Below, piece by piece: positions 6,282-14,574 of a DNA stretch of 18,998 nt. Location: positions 1-18,998 of the forward strand of contig JBFFSQ010000036.1 of assembly GCA_041572275.1 (NCBI GenBank), in the 5' to 3' direction. Both the position numbers and the translations under genes were made by a program. The number at the start of each line of letters is the position of its first letter. The first letter of the stretch is position 1. The notes under the pieces were generated by a model. The model saw nothing but the letters and a program-made list of their open reading frames with translations. It made no database searches and was not told the DNA's origin. Source of the DNA: JBFFSQ01 sp041572275. Its GTDB lineage: Bacteria; Pseudomonadota; Gammaproteobacteria; SZUA-229.

Positions 6282-6824
6282 TTGGAAACCACTCTGCACG
6301 GCACAACGATACTTTCGGTTCGACGCGGTAATTCAGTTGTTATCGGCGGTGATGGCCAGGTGAGCCTGGGTAATACGGTGATGAAAGGCAATGCCGTCAA
6401 GGTTAGACGCCTGTATAAAGACCGCGTGCTGGTGGGGTTTGCGGGTGCTACCGCCGATGCCTTTACACTGTTCGAGCGTTTTGAGGCTCAGTTGGAAAAA
6501 CATCATGGTCAGTTGGTGCGCTCGGCGGTGGAAATGGCCAAGGACTGGCGCACCGATCGCATGTTGCGCAAACTGGAAGCCATGATGATCGTGGCCAATG
6601 AAGAGGCTTCATTGATTATATCGGGTACCGGTGATGTCATCGATACCCAGGATGATCTGTTGGCCATAGGCTCTGGCGGTTCCTTCGCACAGGCCGCTGC
6701 GCGTGCCCTGTTCGACAATACCGAGCTGAGTGCCCGTGACGTGGTGGAAAAGAGCCTGAACATTGCCGGTGATATTTGTATCTACACCAATCAGAATTTA
6801 ACTCTCGAAGAAATTACTTATTAG
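6282..6824 (+). CDS. hslV: ATP-dependent protease peptidase subunit HslV (ClpQ)
   Basis: A 180-residue threonine peptidase, the proteolytic core of the HslVU (ClpQY) complex. It assembles as stacked hexamers and degrades unfolded or tagged proteins in the cytoplasm. The start is TTG, 6 nt after GGAGA; no ATG lies upstream of the conserved region in this frame. It adds a seven-residue propeptide (METTLHG) before Thr8-Thr9-Ile, and Thr8 aligns with the mature N-terminal nucleophile of E. coli HslV. Conserved blocks include VVIGGDGQVSLGNTVMKGN, GFAGATADAFTLFE, KDWRTDRMLRKLEA and GSGGSFAQAAARALF. It lies 9 nt before hslU, the usual gene pair. Confidence 0.97.
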   Translation: METTLHGTTILSVRRGNSVVIGGDGQVSLGNTVMKGNAVKVRRLYKDRVLVGFAGATADAFTLFERFEAQLEKHHGQLVRSAVEMAKDWRTDRMLRKLEAMMIVANEEASLIISGTGDVIDTQDDLLAIGSGGSFAQAAARALFDNTELSARDVVEKSLNIAGDICIYTNQNLTLEEITY

Positions 6825-6833
6825 GTTTGTTCT

Positions 6834-8162
6834 ATGTCTGAAATGACACCCCGTGAAATTGTCCAGGAACTGGATAAGCATATTGTTGGTCAGCAATCGG
6901 CAAAGCGTGCCGTGGCCATTGCCCTGCGTAACCGCTGGCGTCGTCAGCAGGTGGATGCAGAATTACGCAATGAAATTACCCCGAAGAACATTCTCATGAT
7001 TGGCCCCACAGGAGTCGGTAAAACTGAAATTGCCCGGCGTCTGGCAAAACTGGCGAATGCACCCTTTATCAAGGTGGAGGCCACCAAGTTTACTGAAGTA
7101 GGCTATGTTGGACGTGAAGTAGATAGTATCGTTCGTGATCTTGTCGATATGTCAGTGAAAATGGTGCGTGAAATCGAGGTCGAAAAGGTCCGTCATCGGG
7201 CCGAAGAAGCAGCAGAAGAACGTATCCTGGATGCGTTGCTGCCACCTCCAAGAAACAGTTTTGGTGAGCCAGAGCCAGCAGAACCGAGTTCGACGCGGGA
7301 GAAATTTCGCAGCAAACTGCGTAATGGCGAGCTCGATGATAAAGAAATCGAAATAGAAATTGCAGCTACCCCTGTGGGCGTAGAAATTATGGCACCGCCG
7401 GGCATGGAGGAAATGACCAGCCAGTTGCAGGGGATGTTTGCCAATATGGGTAGCGACCGTAAGAAGCGACGCAAATTGCGCATAGTAGAGGCCCGCAAGC
7501 TGATCAGTGATGAGGAAGCCGGCAAGATGGTCAACGAGGATGAGCTGAAGCATCGGGCACTGCAGAATGCTGAACAGAATGGCATTGTTTTCATTGATGA
7601 AATCGACAAGGTTGCGAAACGGGGTGAAACCTCGGGGGCCGATGTTTCCCGTGAGGGCGTGCAACGCGACCTGCTGCCGTTAGTGGAGGGTTGTACCATT
7701 ACCACCAAGTACGGCATGGTTAAAACCGATCATATCCTGTTTATCGCCTCCGGTGCTTTCCATCTGTCGAAACCTTCCGACCTGATCCCTGAACTGCAGG
7801 GGCGTCTACCCATTCGTGTGGAGCTGGATGCGTTAAGCTCAGATGATTTTGTACGCATCCTCACTGAGCCCGACGCGGCATTGACCACCCAGTATGCGGC
7901 CTTGCTGGAAACAGAAGGCCTGTCATTATCATTTACTGAAGATGGTGTCGGCCAGATTGCCAAGGTGGCCTATGATGTCAATGAGCGTACCGAGAATATT
8001 GGTGCACGTCGCCTGCATACGGTGATGGAGCGATTACTCGAGAGTGTTTCCTTTGAAGCCGCTGATCGTTCGGGTGAATCCCTGAGCATCGATGCCGACT
8101 ATGTTGAACAGTCACTGGGTGACCTGGTTCAGGATGAGGATTTAAGTCGGTACATTTTATAA
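6834..8162 (+). CDS. hslU: ATP-dependent protease ATPase subunit HslU (ClpY)
   Basis: A 442-residue AAA+ unfoldase that feeds substrates to HslV; the length matches the family. Walker A GPTGVGKT lies at 57-64 and the pore-loop signature GYVGRE at 90-95. The intermediate domain lies between about 110 and 245. Walker B IVFIDEIDK follows at about 251-259, then the RGETSGADVSREGVQRDLLP block. The sensor-2 region contains NIGARRLHT. The C-terminus ends SRYIL; in E. coli this tail inserts between HslV subunits and activates them. The spacing of 9 nt after hslV implies one transcript. About 130 nt without a gene follow. Confidence 0.98.
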   Translation: MSEMTPREIVQELDKHIVGQQSAKRAVAIALRNRWRRQQVDAELRNEITPKNILMIGPTGVGKTEIARRLAKLANAPFIKVEATKFTEVGYVGREVDSIVRDLVDMSVKMVREIEVEKVRHRAEEAAEERILDALLPPPRNSFGEPEPAEPSSTREKFRSKLRNGELDDKEIEIEIAATPVGVEIMAPPGMEEMTSQLQGMFANMGSDRKKRRKLRIVEARKLISDEEAGKMVNEDELKHRALQNAEQNGIVFIDEIDKVAKRGETSGADVSREGVQRDLLPLVEGCTITTKYGMVKTDHILFIASGAFHLSKPSDLIPELQGRLPIRVELDALSSDDFVRILTEPDAALTTQYAALLETEGLSLSFTEDGVGQIAKVAYDVNERTENIGARRLHTVMERLLESVSFEAADRSGESLSIDADYVEQSLGDLVQDEDLSRYIL

Positions 8163-8295
8163 GCGAGTTTCATAGCATTCTCATGTAGAATACGGCCCGG
8201 TCCAGTCTGACATTGGCTGGTCGGGTTCTGGTAAGTACCCAGATGTGGAAAGCATATCCCCCCCTTCCTGCTTTCCTGAATAATCGGAGTGAAGT

Positions 8296-8658
8296 ATGAC
8301 AAAACCAACCAGTATCAATTTGCATCAGAAGTCGCGCATACTCGAAATCGAGTTTGATGACGGAAAGGCCTTTAAGTACACCTGTGAGTTTTTGCGTGTC
8401 CACTCACCCTCAGCAGAGGTCACTGGCCATGGTCCCGGTGAAGAAGTGTTACAGATTGGCAAGGAAGGTGTGAATATTCAGGCCATAGAGCCGGTTGGCC
8501 ACTATGCCGTCAAACTGGTGTTTGATGATAAACATGATAGCGGGCTATATTCATGGGAGTACCTGTATAAACTGGGTGCCAACTATGATGAAAAATGGCA
8601 GGATTATCTGAAACGTCTGAAAGATGCGGGCGTGGAGCATAAGGAAATAGCCAACTAG
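8296..8658 (+). CDS. DUF971 / gamma-butyrobetaine hydroxylase-like N-terminal domain protein
   Basis: A 120-residue stand-alone copy of the domain found at the N-terminus of gamma-butyrobetaine hydroxylases and sometimes fused to Mrp/ApbC-type Fe-S proteins. Diagnostic parts are ILEIEFDDGKAFKYTCEFLRVHSPSAEV, HGPGEEVLQIGKEGV and HYAVKLVFDDKHDSGLYSWEYLY. There is no 2-oxoglutarate oxygenase domain, so hydroxylase activity is not expected. The stand-alone function is not established. The ATG follows GGAGTGA at a suitable distance. It lies between hslU and ubiE; pseudomonads also have such a gene just after hslU, as I recall. Confidence 0.92.
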   Translation: MTKPTSINLHQKSRILEIEFDDGKAFKYTCEFLRVHSPSAEVTGHGPGEEVLQIGKEGVNIQAIEPVGHYAVKLVFDDKHDSGLYSWEYLYKLGANYDEKWQDYLKRLKDAGVEHKEIAN

Positions 8659-8719
8659 CCCTTTTTAATGAATGGGAATAGCAAAAGCGGTGGATGAGCT
8701 GCTTTGGATTGACAGAGTG

Positions 8720-9466
8720 ATGAGCGACGATAAAACACATTTTGGTTTCGAACAGGTCCCAGTGGGTGAGAAAGTGGAACGGGTTGCCGGCGTCTTTCAC
8801 TCTGTGGCGGAAAAATACGATGTCATGAATGATGTGATGTCGCTGGGCATACATCGTTTATGGAAGCGATTTACCCTGAGCCAGACCGGGCTAAAAGCCG
8901 GTCAGCGGGTGCTTGACCTGGCCGGTGGTACGGGTGATCTGGCCTTGCGCATGTCTCGTATGGTCGGCCCCTCAGGAGAAGTGGTGCTGTCGGATATCAA
9001 TTCATCGATGCTGAACACCGGCCGTGAACGTCTGTTGAATGAAGGCGTGGCAGGCAATATGCGTTATGTCCAGGCCAATGCCGAATGTCTGCCATTCCCT
9101 GATAATTATTTTGACTGTATTACCATGGCTTTTGGCCTGCGTAATGTTACGGACAAAGATGCGGCACTGCGATCCATGTATCGTGTGTTGAAGCCCGGTG
9201 GTCGTCTGCTGGTGCTGGAATTTTCCAAAGCGGTGGCCCCTGGCCTGTCGCCTGTGTATGACATCTACTCGTTCAAGATCTTGCCGGTCATGGGCAAGTT
9301 GATCGCCAATGATGAAGACAGTTACCGTTATCTGGCTGAGTCCATCCGTATGCACCCAGATCAGGAAACCCTGAAGGGCATGTTTGAGTCGGCAGGATTT
9401 AACAAGGTTTCCTATCACAACATGAGCGGCGGGATCGTTGCGCTGCATAAAGGCTTCAAGATTTAA
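8720..9466 (+). CDS. ubiE: Ubiquinone/menaquinone C-methyltransferase UbiE
   Basis: A 248-residue SAM-dependent methyltransferase that C-methylates the benzoquinol ring in ubiquinone synthesis, and demethylmenaquinone where present. The ATG at 8720 is preferred over the in-frame ATG at 8672. From 8720 the protein begins MSDDKTHFGFEQV, which lines up with the E. coli N-terminus, and the earlier start has no ribosome binding site. The family block FHSVAEKYDVMNDVMSLGIH is near residue 30, and the SAM-binding motif VLDLAGGTGDLA follows at about 65-76. Later come NAECLPFPDNYFDCITMAFGLRN, VLKPGGRLLVLEFSK and SYRYLAESIRMHPDQETL. It is the first of three consecutive ubi genes, with 11 nt to ubiJ. Confidence 0.97.
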   Translation: MSDDKTHFGFEQVPVGEKVERVAGVFHSVAEKYDVMNDVMSLGIHRLWKRFTLSQTGLKAGQRVLDLAGGTGDLALRMSRMVGPSGEVVLSDINSSMLNTGRERLLNEGVAGNMRYVQANAECLPFPDNYFDCITMAFGLRNVTDKDAALRSMYRVLKPGGRLLVLEFSKAVAPGLSPVYDIYSFKILPVMGKLIANDEDSYRYLAESIRMHPDQETLKGMFESAGFNKVSYHNMSGGIVALHKGFKI

Positions 9467-9477
9467 GGCTGTCTTGC

Positions 9478-10095
9478 ATGAGCCTGCCCCAATTATTTAT
9501 CGCATCAATTGAAACGGCTTTTAACCGTTATCTTGCACTCGACCCTGAAGCGTTCACTCGACTCGCGAACATGGAAGGCAAGATTATTGCTATTGAGATC
9601 AAAGGACTGAATGAGAGTCTGTATCTGTTCCCAGGGGATGACGGCATCATGGTGCTGTCTGATTTTGATGGGGACGCGGATACCACACTGAGTGGCACAC
9701 CACTGGCACTGGCTAAACTGAGCTTGTCTGAAGATGCAGCGGTGGTGCTGTTTTCCGGAGATGTCACGATTACAGGTGACACACGTCTTGGCCATCAGTT
9801 TAAAAAAATACTGGCCCAGGTCAATATTGACTGGGAAGAGCAATTGTCGAGAGTGGTGGGCGATATCACGGCACACCAGATTGGAAATGCTCTGCGTGGC
9901 TTTGGCCAGTGGTTCGATCGCAGTAAGCACGCTATGGAGCTGGATGTGGGTGAGTACCTGCAGGAAGAAAGTCGATTGTTACCCGCCAAAGCTGAGATTG
10001 ACCGCTTTATTCATCAGGTCGATGAACTGCGTGAGTCGGTAGACCGATTACAGGCCCGGGTACAGAAACTAATTAAAACACAGCAACACCATTAA
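9478..10095 (+). CDS. ubiJ: Ubiquinone biosynthesis accessory factor UbiJ (SCP2 domain)
   Basis: A 205-residue protein lying between ubiE and ubiB, the position of ubiJ in E. coli. Residues about 20-110 form a sterol-carrier-protein-2-like lipid-binding domain (AIEIKGLNESLYLFPGDDGIMV, DTTLSGTPLALAKL, LFSGDVTITGDTRLG). The C-terminal part, about 165-200, is a predicted coiled coil (EIDRFIHQVDELRESVDRL). In E. coli UbiJ works with UbiK in the soluble Ubi complex, whose lipid-binding SCP2 domain holds the quinone intermediates. Sequence identity is modest in this family, so the call rests on the domain and on the neighbours. Confidence 0.93.
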   Translation: MSLPQLFIASIETAFNRYLALDPEAFTRLANMEGKIIAIEIKGLNESLYLFPGDDGIMVLSDFDGDADTTLSGTPLALAKLSLSEDAAVVLFSGDVTITGDTRLGHQFKKILAQVNIDWEEQLSRVVGDITAHQIGNALRGFGQWFDRSKHAMELDVGEYLQEESRLLPAKAEIDRFIHQVDELRESVDRLQARVQKLIKTQQHH

Positions 10096-10110
10096 CCCGC
10101 GGAAGACCGA

Positions 10111-11769
10111 ATGATCAAACCAGCACAAATATTCAGGCTGCTATATATCAACTATGTGCTGGTACGTCATGGCCTTGACGACATCATTTTTGCAATTCAT
10201 CTATTCCGTCCTTTCCGCTTCATTATGTACCTGATGCCCTGGAACTGGTTTATCAGAAAACGTGACCCACGTGGCCAGCGTATCCGTGAAGCACTGGAAG
10301 ATCTAGGGCCTATTTTCATCAAATTCGGCCAGATGCTGTCGACCCGTAAAGACCTGCTGCCGGAAGAAATTGCCGAGGAGCTGGTGCTGTTGCAGGACAA
10401 TGTGCCACCGTTTCCAGGTGCACAGGCAAGAGCCATTATAGAAAAAGCCTACGGCCGTTCCGTCACCGATATATTTAAACACTTTGATGAGCAACCACTG
10501 GCATCCGCCTCCGTGGCTCAGGTACATGCCGCTACCCTGAACAATGGCAAAGAAGTCGTGGTGAAGGTGTTGCGCCCGGACATACTGCCGGTGATACGCC
10601 GTGACATTAAACTGCTCAAAATCGTGGCGCAACTGGCCGAGCGATATTCCTCAGAAGCCCGGCGTTTGCGGGCAGTGGAAATAGTTCTCGACTATGAAAA
10701 AACCATTCTCGATGAACTGGACCTGATGCGAGAGGCGGCGAATGCCAGCCAGATCCGCCGCAACTTTGAACATTCCGAGATGTTGTACATTCCTGAAGTT
10801 TACTGGGAATACAGTCGACGGAATGTCATGGTGATGGAGCGCATTCATGGTGTCTCCATGAGTGACATCGAGGAACTGAAGAGTATTGGTGTCAACATGG
10901 AGCGGCTGTCGGAACGCGGTGTGGAAATCTTTTTCACCCAGGTGTTCAAGCATAATTTTTTCCACGCCGATATGCACCCGGGCAATATTTTCGTCAACAT
11001 CAGCAATCTTGATGATGCCCAGTATATTGCCGTGGATTTTGGCATCGTGGGTAGTTTGAGTCCTGAAGATCAGCGCTATCTGGCAGAAAACCTGCTGGCA
11101 TTTTTCAAGCGTGATTATCACAAGGTGGCGCAGTTGCATGTGGATTCCGGCTGGGTGCCCGTGAATACCCGGGTCGATGAATTCGAGTCTGCCATCCGCA
11201 GTGTCTGTGAGCCTATTTTCGAACGGCCATTGAAAGACATATCTTTCGGCACCCTGCTGTTACGCCTGTTTCAGACGGCACGCCGGTTTAACATGGAAGT
11301 ACAACCGCAGCTGGTGCTGTTGCAAAAAACCTTGCTCAATATCGAAGGGCTGGGACGACAGATTTATCCCGATCTGGATTTATGGAAAACCGCCAAACCG
11401 TTCCTGGAAAACTGGATGAGTGAACAGGTGGGTACACGCGCCCTGCTACGTGGTTTTAAGGACAATATGCCCTTTATTGCTGAGAAAATGCCGGATATGC
11501 CCGTGTTGGTGTATGAAGCAATTAAAAAAATGGCCGAAGGCGATGACCATGAGCAGCAGGTGAAGGAGATTCAGCAGTTGCGACAGACCATCAGCCATAC
11601 TCATCGAGGTACGCGCTTGATCCTGATTGGGGCGGTATTATTTGTCAGTGGCGTGATTGTGCTCGGTCAGGCCCCTTTGCATCAAAGTCTGTTGCTTGGG
11701 GTGCCGGTATTGAGTTGGGCGCTGTCAGGGCTGGGAGCGGGCCTGATGTGGCTGGGTTCACGAAATTAA
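10111..11769 (+). CDS. ubiB: ABC1/ADCK atypical kinase-like ATPase UbiB
   Basis: A 552-residue protein needed for ubiquinone synthesis, a member of the ABC1/ADCK/UbiB protein-kinase-like family. The family-specific KxGQ motif is K71-F-G-Q74, and the alanine-rich loop that replaces the kinase glycine loop is ASASVAQVHAA (131-141). The probable ATP lysine is Lys152 (VVVKVLRP). HADMHPGNIF (285-294) and VDFG (308-311) correspond to the catalytic and metal-binding loops. Two hydrophobic helices near 507-550 anchor the C-terminus in the inner membrane, as in E. coli UbiB. It follows ubiJ by 15 nt, so the three ubi genes probably form one unit. No defect is visible. Confidence 0.98.
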   Translation: MIKPAQIFRLLYINYVLVRHGLDDIIFAIHLFRPFRFIMYLMPWNWFIRKRDPRGQRIREALEDLGPIFIKFGQMLSTRKDLLPEEIAEELVLLQDNVPPFPGAQARAIIEKAYGRSVTDIFKHFDEQPLASASVAQVHAATLNNGKEVVVKVLRPDILPVIRRDIKLLKIVAQLAERYSSEARRLRAVEIVLDYEKTILDELDLMREAANASQIRRNFEHSEMLYIPEVYWEYSRRNVMVMERIHGVSMSDIEELKSIGVNMERLSERGVEIFFTQVFKHNFFHADMHPGNIFVNISNLDDAQYIAVDFGIVGSLSPEDQRYLAENLLAFFKRDYHKVAQLHVDSGWVPVNTRVDEFESAIRSVCEPIFERPLKDISFGTLLLRLFQTARRFNMEVQPQLVLLQKTLLNIEGLGRQIYPDLDLWKTAKPFLENWMSEQVGTRALLRGFKDNMPFIAEKMPDMPVLVYEAIKKMAEGDDHEQQVKEIQQLRQTISHTHRGTRLILIGAVLFVSGVIVLGQAPLHQSLLLGVPVLSWALSGLGAGLMWLGSRN

Positions 11770-11795
11770 GATGCGATTAAGGCATTCGTGTTATC

Positions 11796-11828
11796 ACCAA
11801 GCTAGACTGTAGGTTGACCTTGGTTTTT
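11796..11828 (+). terminator. Possible weak terminator after ubiB
   Basis: ACCAAG (11796-11801) pairs with CTTGGT (11819-11824) across a 17-base loop and runs into a T-run. The stem is short and the loop long, so efficiency is doubtful. It lies between ubiB and the lipoprotein gene. Confidence 0.35.
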
Positions 11829-11845
11829 GAAGGAAGGCGCTACAG

Positions 11846-12319
11846 ATGATACGAGCTCCCCTTGTTGTCCTGGTATTCACCAGTTTATTGTCAGCCTGTA
11901 GTCAGGCGAACAATCGAAGCATGCCACCCGCAAAGGCGCTAACATCCAGTGATGGACCGGTCGTTCACAAGTTGTATCAACACTATAATGAATGGCGCGG
12001 TGTCCAGTATCGTGAAGGTGGTCTGTCCCGGCAGGGTGTCGACTGTTCTGGTTTTGTGCATCTGGCGTTCAAAAAACGTTTCAATAAGCGTATACCCCGT
12101 AGTACTGAACTACTGTCGAAAGGCGGCAAGGCGGTTGGCCAGCAGGCGCTGCGTCCCGGTGATCTGGTATTTTTTAAAACCGGCTGGAAGAAACGCCATG
12201 TAGGGATTTATGTCGGCAAGGGCCAGTTTATGCACGCTTCCAGCAGTCGTGGCGTGATGATGTCGAAATTAAACAACCCCTATTGGTCAGATGCATTCTG
12301 GATGGCGAGACGCTTCTGA
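11846..12319 (+). CDS. NlpC/P60 family lipoprotein, probable peptidoglycan endopeptidase
   Basis: A 157-residue lipoprotein. Residues 1-18 are a lipoprotein signal ending LSAC, so Cys18 would be acylated; Ser19 at +2 favours the outer membrane. The NlpC/P60 cysteine-peptidase domain covers about 38-157. Its catalytic Cys67 is in GVDCSGFVHLAF, His118 in RHVGIYVG, and the third polar residue is probably His130 (FMHASSS). PRSTELL and LRPGDLVFF are conserved family blocks. Proteins of this type, such as E. coli MepS (Spr) and NlpC, cut peptide cross-links or stems in peptidoglycan. It is shorter than MepS. GAAGGAAGG precedes the ATG. It has its own spacing from ubiB and may be transcribed separately. 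Confidence 0.95.
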   Translation: MIRAPLVVLVFTSLLSACSQANNRSMPPAKALTSSDGPVVHKLYQHYNEWRGVQYREGGLSRQGVDCSGFVHLAFKKRFNKRIPRSTELLSKGGKAVGQQALRPGDLVFFKTGWKKRHVGIYVGKGQFMHASSSRGVMMSKLNNPYWSDAFWMARRF

Positions 12320-12400
12320 TTGTCTCTTTGGTGTCAGGTATAACCTTTTCTCAGCAAAGAATCAGCGCCCAGGCACAAGGATTTGATAGAATCTGCATCC

Positions 12401-14566
12401 ATGGATGTTTCACATATACTCGAAAATTTAAATGACGCCCAGCGTGAAGCGGTTACAGCCCCGGCTGGCCCTATGCTGGTATTGGCCGGTGCCGGCAGTG
12501 GTAAGACACGGGTGCTGGTGCACCGCATGGCCTGGTTGATACAGGTCGAAGGCATATCACCTTATGGCCTGCTGGCCGTTACCTTTACCAACAAGGCGGC
12601 CAGTGAAATGCGTGGCCGTGTTGAACAGCTGCTGGATATTTCCCTCAATGGTATGTGGGTGGGTACCTTCCATGGTCTGGCCCACCGCTTACTGCGCAGT
12701 CACTGGCAGGAAGCAGATTTACCCCAGGCGTTTCAGATTCTTGATTCCGATGACCAGTACCGCATGATCCGTCGTGTTTTACGCTCGCTGGAACTGGATG
12801 AGGCACGCTGGCCGCCACGCCAGGTGCAGAGCTTTATCAATGCGCGTAAAGATGAAGGTCTGCGTCCCCAGCATGTGGATGCCGGTGGTGATCCCATCAA
12901 ACAACAGCTGGTGAGGATTTATTCGGCCTATGAAGCGGCCTGTAAGCGTGCCGGTGCCGTCGACTTTGCAGAACTGTTGCTGCGAGCGCTGGAATTACTG
13001 AGAGACAATGAAGCGCTGTTAAAACATTATCGGCAACGCTTCCAGCATGTGCTGGTGGATGAGTTCCAGGATACCAATACTATCCAGTATGCCTGGATCC
13101 AGTTGATTGCCGACAGCGGCCAACAGAATGCCCGAATATTTGTAGTCGGCGATGATGACCAGGCGATTTACGGCTGGCGCGGTGCCCGGGTTGAAAATCT
13201 GCACACTTTAAAGAACGACTTTCCCGGTACCCAGGTTCTGCGCCTGGAGCAGAATTACCGCTCGACCTCTACCATCCTTAATGCGGCCAATGGTCTGATT
13301 GCCCATAATGATGATCGCATGGGCAAAAACCTGTGGACTTCCGGTGATGAGGGGGAGCCTATACAGCTCTACAACGCCTTTAATGAACAGGATGAAGCGC
13401 GCTATGTGCTGGAGTGTATACGGAGCTGGGTCGATGATGGCAATGCCCGCGCCGATTGCGCCATTCTGTACAGGTCGAATGCCCAGTCCCGAGTGTTTGA
13501 AGAACAGTTGATTGCCGAAGGCATACCCTATCGAGTGTACGGCGGCTTACGCTTCTTCGAACGTGCCGAGATCAAGGACGCATTAGCGTATTTGCGCCTG
13601 ATTAATAATCGCAACGATGATGCCTCATTTGAGCGGGTGGTGAATCAGCCTACTCGGGGCATAGGCACAAAAACGGTTGATCAGCTGCGACAGCAGGCAC
13701 GATTAATGGATGTGTCGATGTGGCAGGCGGCCAATGCCATGATTGCATCCGGTGAAATGACCGCACGTGCAAAAAATGCACTGGCGGGTTTCCTGAAATT
13801 GGTACATGAAATGGCTGAGTCAGTAAAAGATTTGCCATTGCAGGAACAGGTTGAGCATGTGATTCACCAGAGCGGGCTGGTTGATCATTATGGCAAGGAG
13901 AAGAGTGAAAAAGCTGAGGCCCGCGTGGAAAACCTGGAAGAACTGGTAAGTGCGGCCAAAGGCTTTGAGTTCCACAATGAGGATGATGTGGAGATGGATA
14001 TACTGACAGCCTTCCTCACCCACGCCGCACTTGAAGCCGGAGAAGGCCAGGCCGATGCCTGGGAAGATTGTGTGCAGTTGATGACTTTGCATTCAGCCAA
14101 AGGACTCGAGTTTCCACTGGTCTTTATGTGCGGTATGGAAGAGGGGCTATTTCCTCATCAGCGCTCTGTTGAAGAGCCGGGCCGGGTGCAGGAGGAGCGA
14201 CGCCTGTGTTATGTCGGTATTACACGGGCGCGGCAGAAATTGTATTTAAGTTATGCCGAGCGTCGTCGTCTTTATGGTAAAGACTATTACCCTATGCCAT
14301 CGATGTTTATTGGTGAAATTCCAGCTGAATGTGTACAGGATGTTCGTCCCAAAACCACTATGAATTCGTTGTCTTATAGCCGTCACAGCATCGATCAGAA
14401 TGATAGTGGCTTTAGTGTCGGACAAAGAGTACAACATCAGAAGTTTGGTGCAGGCATTGTATTGAATTATGAAGGCCAGGGTAGTCATGCCAGGGTTGAA
14501 GTTAACTTCGATCATGCCGGAAGTAAGTGGTTAGTATTATCGTATGCCAACCTACAGGCGATTTAA
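12401..14566 (+). CDS. uvrD: DNA helicase II (UvrD)
   Basis: A 721-residue superfamily 1 3'-to-5' helicase used in nucleotide excision repair and methyl-directed mismatch repair. The ATG at 12401 gives MDVSHILENLNDAQREAV, which aligns with the E. coli start; an in-frame TTG at 12383 would add six residues and is not favoured. Motif I is GAGSGKT (30-36). Other motifs are AVTFTNKAASEM, VGTFHGLAHRLL, LVDEFQDTN, VGDDDQAIYGWRGA, LEQNYRST, LHSAKGLEFPLVF and YVGITRARQKLYL. The C-terminal RVQHQKFGAGIV...VNFDHAGSKWLV resembles the Tudor-like tail of UvrD. I saw no LexA box (CTGT-N8-ACAG) upstream, unlike E. coli. It lies 8 nt before the PAS gene. Confidence 0.97.
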   Translation: MDVSHILENLNDAQREAVTAPAGPMLVLAGAGSGKTRVLVHRMAWLIQVEGISPYGLLAVTFTNKAASEMRGRVEQLLDISLNGMWVGTFHGLAHRLLRSHWQEADLPQAFQILDSDDQYRMIRRVLRSLELDEARWPPRQVQSFINARKDEGLRPQHVDAGGDPIKQQLVRIYSAYEAACKRAGAVDFAELLLRALELLRDNEALLKHYRQRFQHVLVDEFQDTNTIQYAWIQLIADSGQQNARIFVVGDDDQAIYGWRGARVENLHTLKNDFPGTQVLRLEQNYRSTSTILNAANGLIAHNDDRMGKNLWTSGDEGEPIQLYNAFNEQDEARYVLECIRSWVDDGNARADCAILYRSNAQSRVFEEQLIAEGIPYRVYGGLRFFERAEIKDALAYLRLINNRNDDASFERVVNQPTRGIGTKTVDQLRQQARLMDVSMWQAANAMIASGEMTARAKNALAGFLKLVHEMAESVKDLPLQEQVEHVIHQSGLVDHYGKEKSEKAEARVENLEELVSAAKGFEFHNEDDVEMDILTAFLTHAALEAGEGQADAWEDCVQLMTLHSAKGLEFPLVFMCGMEEGLFPHQRSVEEPGRVQEERRLCYVGITRARQKLYLSYAERRRLYGKDYYPMPSMFIGEIPAECVQDVRPKTTMNSLSYSRHSIDQNDSGFSVGQRVQHQKFGAGIVLNYEGQGSHARVEVNFDHAGSKWLVLSYANLQAI

Positions 14567-14574
14567 ATCTGGCT

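Noticed and set aside
8190..8240. Hairpin after hslU as a terminator
   Set aside because: The CCCGGTCCAG and CTGGTCGGG arms pair imperfectly and no T-run follows.
8672..8719. UbiE start at the earlier ATG
   Set aside because: The 16 extra residues have no counterpart in E. coli UbiE and no Shine-Dalgarno precedes them.
12320..12400. LexA (SOS) box upstream of uvrD
   Set aside because: I looked for CTGT-N8-ACAG and found no acceptable match in this gap.
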